The notes under the pieces were generated by a model. It did no database searches. It had not been told where the DNA came from and saw nothing but the letters and a program-made list of their open reading frames with translations. A stretch of 19,859 nucleotides of DNA from Sphingomonas sp. (GTDB taxonomy: Bacteria; Pseudomonadota; Alphaproteobacteria; Sphingomonadales; Sphingomonadaceae). The DNA is taken from the NCBI GenBank assembly GCA_021154945.1, contig JAJNQF010000100.1:1-19859 (forward strand). Reading direction: 5' to 3'. The first letter of the stretch is position 1. Each line of letters begins with the position of its first letter. This document shows positions 8,369-13,707 of the stretch, in pieces. The translations under genes and the position numbers were made by a program.

Positions 8369-8715
8369 TGTCCGGACCGCTCGACCAGCGGATCGGAGAC
8401 CGATCGACGGATCGGCCTCGGCCGAACGGCATCGATGTCATCCGGCGGCAGCCTGTTCAAGCTGATCGAAAGCATGGGGTCGGCGGTGAGCAGCCTGACG
8501 GTTGCGCCAGACCGATGGACGTCCGACGACCACTGCGACGATGACCCCAGCCCCGCCGCTACGATCCAAGTCGGACGAGCAGGCGTCGATCCGACCCGTC
8601 TTGACCGTTCAGCCGTCCGGTCCTTTCGTGTTCGTATGATCCAAGACCGAACGCAGGCCGTCGGTCAGTCCCGTTCGACTCCAACCACGCCCAAGACCAC
8701 CTCAAGGAACAGCGC
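8369..8715. other. Divergent intergenic region between mscS-like gene and secreted-protein gene
   Basis: This 347-bp stretch separates two outward-facing genes and should hold promoters for both. A TATGAT box (8635-8640) resembles a sigma-70 -10 element for the rightward gene, but no good -35 lies at the right distance. A TTGACC (8601-8606) lies too far upstream. Short open frames across it have no recognisable content. AAGGA just before 8716 is the ribosome site of the secreted protein. Confidence 0.45.
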
Positions 8716-9156
8716 ATGAAGATCAGAACGACCTTGCACGCGGCGGGAGCCGTCGCCTCCGCCTGCATGATCGCCGCCGTCGCAACGGCCAGCGTGGATA
8801 CGTCGCGAAAGCCGGGAGGCGTCTATCTCCTGAAGCTGGGCATCTTCGTAGCGAAGGGCTCCTCCTGCCGTGAGCCGGCGAACGCCGCGATCCGGCAGTA
8901 TGACGGTAGAGGGATCAGCACCGCACACACCAGGTCCTGCGTGGCTCGGATACTGTCGCGCAGGGGAAGCACGTTCGACGTCAGCCAGTCCTGCATCGAT
9001 GCAGGCGTGGGCCGTGCGGCAAGAGTTGTCGAGCGGCAGACCGTATCCGTCCAGGACGCACTCACGTTCTCGACAGGTCGAGGACGCGGAGCGACGACCT
9101 ACCGGTATTGTCCGATCGACCAACTGCCGGTCGAGTTGAGGAAGCAGGCTCGGTGA
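8716..9156 (+). CDS. Small secreted four-cysteine protein, function unknown
   Basis: A 146-residue protein with a clear Sec signal: KIRTT, then a hydrophobic core to about residue 24 and likely cleavage after ATA (25). The mature part carries four Cys (C51, C75, C93, C132), enough for two disulfides, in the contexts GSSCREPANAAIRQYDG, HTRSCVARI, SQSCIDAG and YRYCPIDQLP. The block ANAAIRQYDGRGISTAHTRSC is the most conserved-looking part. I know similar small periplasmic proteins of unknown role from sphingomonads, but have no name for them. AAGGA sits 8 bases before the ATG. It stands alone, divergent from the MscS-like gene. Codon use looks like a genuine gene, and no enzymatic motif is visible. 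Confidence 0.78.
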   Translation: MKIRTTLHAAGAVASACMIAAVATASVDTSRKPGGVYLLKLGIFVAKGSSCREPANAAIRQYDGRGISTAHTRSCVARILSRRGSTFDVSQSCIDAGVGRAARVVERQTVSVQDALTFSTGRGRGATTYRYCPIDQLPVELRKQAR

Positions 9157-9275
9157 TGAAGGCGGACGGGCGCTTGAGGCCTCCGACCTTTCGAGGAGTA
9201 TCGAGCGTCGGCTTCCTTGGCGGACCCCAAAGGATCCGACGTCCGACCGGATCGTCCTCGTCTGTGAAGTCGGTT

Positions 9276-9312
9276 CCAAGCTCATGTGGAACGGAGCTTG
9301 GTTATCAACCAA
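9276..9312. repeat. Two overlapping inverted repeats, possible operator or leader structure
   Basis: CCAAGCTC (9276-9283) pairs with GAGCTTGG (9294-9301) across a 10-base loop. The TTGG of that right arm is also part of a second perfect palindrome, TTGGTT-ATC-AACCAA (9298-9312). The two structures share bases and cannot form together. They lie about 190 bp before the SDR start and just upstream of the aldo/keto reductase remnant. The short palindrome is the size of a TetR-type operator. Whether a protein binds it, or whether it is in the leader RNA, is not shown. Confidence 0.5.
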
Positions 9313-9349
9313 CTGCTAAACCGTCATATCGCATGCAAGGGCAGGCAGG

Positions 9350-9490
9350 ATGTCGATGGTCGATGCAAGCGGCGTTCGGATCTTCGACTTCGTCCTGACG
9401 GGTGACGACCTGAGGACGATCACAGCGCTTGCTCCCCCAGACGGTCCTCTCGTCAGCCTTCAGGGCCTCGCACCCGACTGGAACTCTTGA
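9350..9490 (+). pseudogene. Truncated aldo/keto reductase (C-terminal remnant)
   Basis: A 46-codon open frame ends at TGA 9488-9490. From residue 9 it reads GVRIFDFVLTGDDLRTITAL, followed by APPDGPLVSLQGLAPDWNS. This is the pattern of the C-terminal end of AKR5-type aldo/keto reductases (IFDFxLTxxDxxxIxxLxRxDGR...xAPxW). The catalytic Tyr/Lys/His core and the TIM barrel are missing, and upstream in the same frame a stop is met at 9317-9319. The remnant ends exactly one base before the Shine-Dalgarno of the SDR gene, suggesting an ancestral AKR-SDR operon whose first gene was deleted. It is too short to be a functional enzyme. Confidence 0.62.
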
Positions 9491-9502
9491 AAGGAATTGA
9501 AC

Positions 9503-10276
9503 ATGGATCTGCAACTCGAAGGCAAGACCGCTCTCGTTACCGGATCAACTGCGGGCATCGGCCTCGAAATCGCCCGACGCCTCAAGGACGAAGGTGCGGA
9601 TGTGATAATCTGCGGCCGCAATCAGGCGAAGCTCGATGTCGCCGTGGCGGAAACCGGTGCGAGGGGCGTCCTAGCGGATCCGGCGACGGCCGATGGCGCC
9701 GAGCGCCTTGTCGCCGCGGTTCCCGAAGTCGACATACTCGTGAACAATCTCGGCATCTACGAGGCCAAGCCGTTCGGTGAGATCACCGACGACGACTGGC
9801 GACGGTTCTTCGAAGTCAATGTGCTCTCCGGCGCGCGGCTGTCACGAGCCTACTTTTCCGGCATGATCCGTCGCGACTGGGGACGCGTGATCTTCATCGC
9901 GAGCGAGTCCGGCGTGATGGTGCCGCCGGACATGATCCACTACGGCATGACGAAGACAGCGCAGCTCTCGATATCGAGGGGGCTCGCCGGGCTGACGAAG
10001 GGTACGCGGGTGACCGTGAACACGGTGATGCCTGGTACTACGCGTTCGGAAGGTATTGCCGACTTCCTGAAGAGCGTAGCCGAGGATCCGGATGCTCCGG
10101 CGGAAGAGATCGAGCGTGCTTTCTTCGCCAAGGACCGTGCGACCTCGCTGATCCAGCGGATGATCGAACCACAGGAGATCGCGGCACTAGTAGCATATGT
10201 CGCGAGTCCGCTATCCTCGGCTACGAACGGCGCGGCGTTGCGGGTCGACGGCGGCATCACGCCTACCATCCTCTGA
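9503..10276 (+). CDS. SDR-family NAD(P)-dependent oxidoreductase
   Basis: A 257-residue classical short-chain dehydrogenase/reductase. The nucleotide-binding motif TGSTAGIG (13-20) follows the first beta strand, CGRN (38-41) ends the second strand, NNLG (81-84) stands for the usual NNAG, and the catalytic set is Ser134, Tyr147 and Lys151 (YGMTK). The C-terminal part has the TVMPGTTRSEG loop, PQEIAALVAYVASPLSSATNGAALRVDGG and a short hydrophobic end. The start is ATG 9503, because AAGGAA (9491-9496) lies 6 bases upstream. A TTG two codons earlier would touch the Shine-Dalgarno and is unlikely. It oxidises an alcohol or reduces a ketone; the substrate is unknown. It follows an aldo/keto reductase remnant and converges on the integrase gene. 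Confidence 0.93.
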   Translation: MDLQLEGKTALVTGSTAGIGLEIARRLKDEGADVIICGRNQAKLDVAVAETGARGVLADPATADGAERLVAAVPEVDILVNNLGIYEAKPFGEITDDDWRRFFEVNVLSGARLSRAYFSGMIRRDWGRVIFIASESGVMVPPDMIHYGMTKTAQLSISRGLAGLTKGTRVTVNTVMPGTTRSEGIADFLKSVAEDPDAPAEEIERAFFAKDRATSLIQRMIEPQEIAALVAYVASPLSSATNGAALRVDGGITPTIL

Positions 10277-10301
10277 GGCGCAAAACTCCAACGGACACGT
10301 T

Positions 10302-10344
10302 CGTCACCTCGCCGCACTAATTATGGCCCTTGGCAGAGGTGACG
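10302..10344. repeat. Stem-loop between convergent SDR and integrase genes
   Basis: CGTCACCTC (10302-10310) pairs perfectly with GAGGTGACG (10336-10344). GCC/GGC can extend the stem inwards past a one-base bulge. It lies 26 bp after the SDR stop and about 95 bp beyond the integrase stop, where a bidirectional terminator would be expected. No T-run follows on either strand, so intrinsic termination is not certain. Confidence 0.45.
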
Positions 10345-10439
10345 GCGTAGTCAACGGGTTTGAAGCATCACTTGAGATTGCGGATTGAAGCCTCCATGCT
10401 GCGTTTGTTCGGTGTGACGTCCTACTCTCTATGAGCTAA

Positions 10440-11645
10440 CTATCGCGTGTCGAGCGACGAGAAAGCCCCGGGCGCTAGAGTCTCTAGCTCGTCGATGATG
10501 CTCTCAACAACTGCCAGTGCACGTCGTAAGTAGTCCGGCCTGAACGGTGCATATAGGTCGCTCACGTCGTCGAACTTGTCGTGTCCAAGAAACATTTCGA
10601 GCTCGCCCCATGCTTCCTGAGGAAGCCGCTGGCGGACGATGTTGGCAACTGACCGCCGAATCAGCTTCATCCCCGACTCGCCGTCGCTAGGGAGGTTGAG
10701 CGCCTTGGCCATCGTCTCCCAAGCGGACTTCACGCTGGTCCCGATGATCAGGTTGCCGACGGTGGAATCCAATACTGCGGCCATCTGCTTGGGCACCGGA
10801 ACGGTAGCCCGATACTTTCGGGTCTGGCGCCGCTGTGCGGGATTGAGGTTGAGTATCCTGCGGTCGGAATTCCATTGGCCCCGTGCCGGATCGGTCGAGA
10901 CGTCGTGCGCGGCGTCCGGCCGGGCCATCGTCGCGATGCTGATCCGCAGGAACGCTAGAAGGCTTGCGCGATCGCGCTTCGCACGCTCGGCAGGCTGCTT
11001 CCCCGGTGGGGGCGACACGCAGTAGCTAAACATCGCTGCGAGCTCGGCGAGATCGCTTCGGTGCTGAGGTGTCTGGTTCACCTCCTTCGGTTGCTGCGCC
11101 TTGAACTTCGCCTTGATGCCGCCGCTCCGGTTGACGGCCGCTGCGAGCTGAAGGACGCTGTTCTCGACCGTCGACCAGGAACGCTCCTTCCTGATGCCCG
11201 TCGGTGTCACGATCGGCCTTGCATGGAGCCACTTCCTGAAGCGTTCGATCCAGTCCTCGTCGACGTCGTCGCAGGTAGTTGCGGCTAGATCCTTCTCGAC
11301 CAGGTAGGCAAGAACGTGTGTCAGTCGGGGGCGGATCGCGTCGATCGACGATTTTCCGGCCGAGAGCGTCAGATAGTCAGCGATCGCGGCGGACAGGTAG
11401 ACGCGCGTCGCCTCGCGGCGCTGTCCGCAGGTCGGGCAGAAGGCCTCTCCCTTGGTCTTCTCTAGGTAGAGCCGATCGAGCGCAGCACGCCCGAGCTCGA
11501 CATCCTCTGTGCGCGCGCTAGCGCTTCGTTCGCGCTTTCGTTCGTCGTCGTACCAGACGATCTCGAGCGCGGTACGTCCTTGGCGCCGATGAAGTTGATA
11601 TCCGCCGCGCTCGTAGAGCGGTTTGCTTCGCTTCGTTGCAGGCAT
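10440..11645 (-). CDS. Tyrosine recombinase / integrase of a mobile element
   Basis: A 401-residue site-specific tyrosine recombinase. An N-terminal arm-binding region (1-80, ending with a CPTCGQ knuckle at 70-75) is followed by a core-binding SAM-like domain (about 80-190). The catalytic domain has Arg242 in MARPDAAHD, a candidate Lys277 in the beta hairpin RQTRKYRATVPVP, KLIRRSVANI (Arg330, where the usual His of HxxR is Lys327), LGHDKFDD (His355) and the nucleophile Tyr365 in DLYAPF. The set is complete apart from the His-to-Lys change, which several recombinase groups tolerate. The start ATG 11645 has AGAGGG upstream. That site and the first 61 codons overlap the small upstream gene in another frame. 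A tRNA-Val 3' fragment about 1 kb away is its likely attachment site. Confidence 0.9.
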   Translation of the reverse strand: MPATKRSKPLYERGGYQLHRRQGRTALEIVWYDDERKRERSASARTEDVELGRAALDRLYLEKTKGEAFCPTCGQRREATRVYLSAAIADYLTLSAGKSSIDAIRPRLTHVLAYLVEKDLAATTCDDVDEDWIERFRKWLHARPIVTPTGIRKERSWSTVENSVLQLAAAVNRSGGIKAKFKAQQPKEVNQTPQHRSDLAELAAMFSYCVSPPPGKQPAERAKRDRASLLAFLRISIATMARPDAAHDVSTDPARGQWNSDRRILNLNPAQRRQTRKYRATVPVPKQMAAVLDSTVGNLIIGTSVKSAWETMAKALNLPSDGESGMKLIRRSVANIVRQRLPQEAWGELEMFLGHDKFDDVSDLYAPFRPDYLRRALAVVESIIDELETLAPGAFSSLDTR

Positions 11646-11797
11646 AGGTCCCTCTGGTGGGTCGCCACGGCATCGCGGAAGGCCTGGTAGGCGCCGGTGG
11701 TGACGAGTAGGTCGAGTTCGTCCGGAGTCAGCTGAATGCCCTTGCGAGCGTCCAGCTTGCGCGACAGGCGGCGATCGAGATCGGTCAGGCTAGCCAC
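11462..11797 (-). CDS. Small integrase-associated gene, unknown function (GTG start)
   Basis: A 111-residue frame opens with GTG at 11797. It is preceded by a strong Shine-Dalgarno (AGGAGG about 7 bases upstream), which makes translation very likely. Its first part, ASLTDLDRRLSRKLDARKG, IQLTPDELDLLVTTGAYQAF, RDAVATHQRDLC, reads as a folded helical domain. The tail from about residue 51 is Ser/Arg/Ala-rich and overlaps the first 184 bp of the integrase gene in a different frame. I recognise no family. The position suggests an integrase-linked small DNA-binding or excision factor, which is inference only. The overlap would couple translation of the integrase to this gene. Confidence 0.68.
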   Translation of the reverse strand: MASLTDLDRRLSRKLDARKGIQLTPDELDLLVTTGAYQAFRDAVATHQRDLCLQRSEANRSTSAADINFIGAKDVPRSRSSGTTTNESANEALARAQRMSSSGVLRSIGST

Positions 11798-11832
11798 GTT
11801 TTTCCTCCTCTCTTGGGTGCTCGGACGGGGCG

Positions 11833-11863
11833 CCCGGCCACCATCGTCCAGGCGATGGCCGGG
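11833..11863. repeat. Hairpin in the divergent int/regulator promoter region
   Basis: CCCGG (11833-11837) and CCATCG (11841-11846) pair with CGATGG (11853-11858) and CCGGG (11859-11863) around a TCCAGG loop, with three bulged bases. It lies in the 127-bp gap between the small integrase-linked gene and the HTH regulator. It could be an operator for that regulator or a leader hairpin of the leftward transcript. Confidence 0.45.
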
Positions 11864-11864
11864 G

Positions 11865-11892
11865 TTGCGGCAGAGCGTCTTGCGGTTATAGA
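11865..11892 (+). promoter_or_regulatory. Candidate promoter of the HTH regulator
   Basis: TTGCGG (11865-11870) and TATAGA (11887-11892) are separated by 16 bp and would start transcription about 25 bases before ATG 11925. The -10 match is fair and the -35 weak. No Shine-Dalgarno is visible before ATG 11925, so the leader is short and unusual. Confidence 0.35.
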
Positions 11893-11924
11893 AGCCGCCG
11901 AACGCTGTGGTGCAAACTAGTTAC

Positions 11925-12314
11925 ATGGAATTTTCCCCTCCACTCAGATTCCCGCTCTCTTCGGTTCCCGATGGGTTCGGAACGACGCTCAGGGACGCGC
12001 GGAAGGCGCGGAAATGGACGCAGGCGCGCCTTGCCGCGGCCGCTGGCATCAAGCGCGAGACGGTCGCGCATCTCGAGGCGCAGCGGCTGCGGTCTCCCGA
12101 GGAGCCGCGCCGACGCCCGGCGGCTGACACGGTCTTCCGGCTTCAGGCGGCGCTCGACCTCAATCCCGGGGAGCTGGTTCAGGCTTGGCCGGAATGGAGT
12201 CCGGTTGGTCTGAGCGCGTTCGCGAGTTCGACGACGCGACCTTGGTCTCTCATTGAAACAGGTGGCTTCGACGGCAGGGATCAGTGCCGCGACACTTTCC
12301 CGTTTCGAGCGTGA
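11925..12314 (+). CDS. XRE-type HTH regulator, N-terminal part of a probably split gene
   Basis: A 129-residue open frame from ATG 11925; a GTG at 11907 is also in frame. The Cro/C1-type helix-turn-helix is clear: GTTLRDARKARKWTQARLAAA, AGIKRETVAHLEAQRL, then a Pro/Arg-rich loop and a helix ADTVFRLQAALDLNPGELVQ. After AWPEWSPVGLSAF the sequence becomes low in structure (ASSTTRPWSLIETGGFDG) and stops at 12314. At that point a second HTH appears in the +1 frame. The intact protein was therefore probably a tandem-HTH regulator of the element. It lies divergent from the integrase module and likely controls it. Even truncated, it could still bind DNA. Confidence 0.7.
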   Translation: MEFSPPLRFPLSSVPDGFGTTLRDARKARKWTQARLAAAAGIKRETVAHLEAQRLRSPEEPRRRPAADTVFRLQAALDLNPGELVQAWPEWSPVGLSAFASSTTRPWSLIETGGFDGRDQCRDTFPFRA

Positions 12315-12447
12315 CATCCGGTGGGAGACCAATTCGTTACTTGACGCGGGTCCGGGCGCCGACCCGACGCCGGCCGCCGAAGCTCTGGCAAGGGCGCTCG
12401 GCTTCCCCGACGCGAAGGCTCACGCACGCTGGTGCGATCTTGACTAG
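12214..12447 (+). pseudogene. Second HTH domain of the regulator, out of frame
   Basis: This frame, one base offset from the preceding gene, runs from just after TGA 12211-12213 to TAG 12445-12447. It encodes RVRRRDLGLSLKQVASTAGI, SAATLSRFERDIRWETNSLL and AEALARALGFPDAKAHARWC, which is a second XRE-type HTH with its recognition helix (SAATLSRFE). The first helix lies before the only possible start codon (TTG 12253), which has no ribosome site. The domain therefore cannot be made whole from its own start. It fits as the C-terminal half of the 11925 gene after a frameshift somewhere around 12210-12235. A programmed frameshift or a sequencing error are alternatives. Confidence 0.6.
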
Positions 12448-12592
12448 ATGAGCGGACAGCTCGGTTCGTCCGTCACGACCCAGCTTGGATCGCTATGTTT
12501 GTCATCTAGAAAGTCACGCCAGATCGCCAGTCAGTCGCTGACATCGAGCGGCAGATAGGCCGAAATCAACTTCCCGTTTCGCCTCTTTTAGC

Positions 12593-12612
12593 TTGCGGTA
12601 AAGTTGCGGTAA
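12593..12612 (+). repeat. Direct repeats TTGCGGTAA (possible integrase arm sites)
   Basis: TTGCGGTAA occurs at 12593-12601 and again at 12604-12612, a period of 11 bp or about one helical turn. The pair lies about 90 bp inside the tRNA fragment, on the element side. A related TTGCGGTTA sits at 11880-11888. Tandem short repeats beside an attachment core are typical arm-type binding sites of tyrosine integrases or binding sites for an excisionase. Confidence 0.5.
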
Positions 12613-12700
12613 GAATGCTCGGCATTCTCGTTCTCTTCCCTCTATGTTCTCACCCGTGCCGTTTAACAATCGACGGAAAACCGCGGAAGCATCACACCGA

Positions 12701-12751
12701 GCTGTGTTGACATCGCAGGGGTCGCAAGTTCAATCCTTGCCACGCCCACCA
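12701..12751 (+). other. 3' fragment of tRNA-Val(GAC), probable attachment-site copy
   Basis: The sequence folds as the 3' two-thirds of a tRNA. It has an anticodon stem CTGTG/CGCAG (12702-12706, 12714-12718, one G-T pair), loop TTGACAT with anticodon GAC, and variable bases GGGTC. A perfect T arm GCAAG-TTCAATC-CTTGC (12724-12740) is followed by acceptor 3' strand CACGCCC, discriminator A and CCA. No GGGCGTG acceptor strand or D arm lies upstream, so it is not a functional tRNA. Such fragments arise when an element integrates in a tRNA 3' end and leaves a duplicate at its far side. The orientation places the element to the left. Confidence 0.75.
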
Positions 12752-12754
12752 TTG

Positions 12755-12789
12755 AAAACCCCGCTAGCCCTTTGGCTAGCGGGGTTTTT
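12755..12789 (+). terminator. Intrinsic terminator of the ancestral tRNA-Val gene
   Basis: A 15-bp perfect stem (12755-12769 with 12774-12788; core CCCCGCTAGCC/GGCTAGCGGGG) closes a CTTT loop and ends in five T. It starts four bases after the CCA of the tRNA fragment. This is the spacing of a native tRNA terminator and marks the return to chromosomal sequence. Confidence 0.9.
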
Positions 12790-13070
12790 AACGTTATGGG
12801 GTCGGTCGCATCGCCCCGTTACCGCGCGAAGCAGCTACAGGGTCGGGGTGATTTCAGTTCGGACGAACGGCGTCCGGCATGAGGGTCCTGTGGGAACGAG
12901 GGCGCGGCGGGGCTCGGAGCTGGGCTTTATGCCGCGGTGGGAGCCGGGCGGTATCCCGATCACTCGCACGCCGCGGGCTTCGGCGCCCGCCGACTTCCCC
13001 GCGATAGGGCGGGGCGGCATTGCTGATGCGTGCCGTCCCGTTTCATGCCCCAGTACCGCCAGCCGTACCG

Positions 13071-13520
13071 TCAGCCCGCCGCGTCGACCTGATCGAGATA
13101 GGCGGCATAGCCCTGCGCCTCCATCTCGTCGCGCGGCACGAACCGCAGAGACGCGGAGTTGATGCAGTAGCGCAAGCCCCCCTGATCCTGCGGGCCGTCC
13201 TCGAACACATGGCCGAGATGGCTGTCGGCACCGGCCGAGCGGATTTCGGTGCGGACCATGCCGTGGCTGCGATCGTGCAGTTCGGTCACGTGGACCGGCG
13301 AGATCGGCCGGGTGAAGCTGGGCCAGCCGCAATGCGAATCGAACTTGTCGGCGGACGCGAACAGCGGCTCGCCGGAGACGATATCGACGTACAGGCCAGG
13401 TTCGCGGGTGTTCAGATATTCGCCCGTTCCCGGCCGTTCGGTGCCGCTCTGCTGCGTCACGTGGAACTGCTCGGGGGTGAGCTTGGCGATCGCCTCGTCG
13501 GTCTTCTTATACTCGGTCAT
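13071..13520 (-). CDS. msrB: Peptide methionine (R)-S-oxide reductase
   Basis: A 149-residue MsrB that reduces methionine-R-sulfoxide in oxidised proteins, using thioredoxin. Conserved blocks are YKKTDEAIAKLTPEQFHVTQ, GTERPGTGEY, the fold motif FDSHCGWPSF (Cys64), the HLGHVFEDGP loop and the catalytic RYCINSASLRF (Cys119). The two CxxC zinc sites of many MsrBs are absent (YLNTREPG and RSAGADSHLG in their places), so this is the zinc-free form, with Cys64 the probable resolving Cys. I chose ATG 13520 because it begins the conserved domain and GGGA lies upstream. The frame stays open further upstream, but that sequence is unlike the family. It is divergent from the TonB receptor gene and lies right of the integration scar, so it is probably core genome. 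Confidence 0.95.
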   Translation of the reverse strand: MTEYKKTDEAIAKLTPEQFHVTQQSGTERPGTGEYLNTREPGLYVDIVSGEPLFASADKFDSHCGWPSFTRPISPVHVTELHDRSHGMVRTEIRSAGADSHLGHVFEDGPQDQGGLRYCINSASLRFVPRDEMEAQGYAAYLDQVDAAG

Positions 13521-13707
13521 GGTATGTCCCATCAGCGTGAACGCAGGCCTCCACCGATATCGAACGCTCGCATCGATGGGGTTTCCGCCAATATAGGGCG
13601 TCTTGGCGCTGGCCCAATGCGCGCGGTCGCTGGCCCGTCGGCGATATATTCCCGCGCATCCTCCGTCCGGCTTTTCAGGCGAGGACAAAAGCTGTCATGC
13701 GGGGCCG

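Noticed and set aside
9497..9505. TTG start two codons before the SDR ATG
   Set aside because: It directly touches the AAGGAA Shine-Dalgarno; ATG 9503 has the correct 6-base spacing.
12701..12751. A complete tRNA gene
   Set aside because: Upstream bases cannot form the D arm or pair with the CACGCCC acceptor strand, so only a 3' fragment is supported.
12835..13332. A 165-codon minus-strand open frame overlapping the end of msrB
   Set aside because: Mostly a shifted frame of msrB plus a GC-rich intergenic stretch. No motif or ribosome site was found. I see no gene in 12790-13070.
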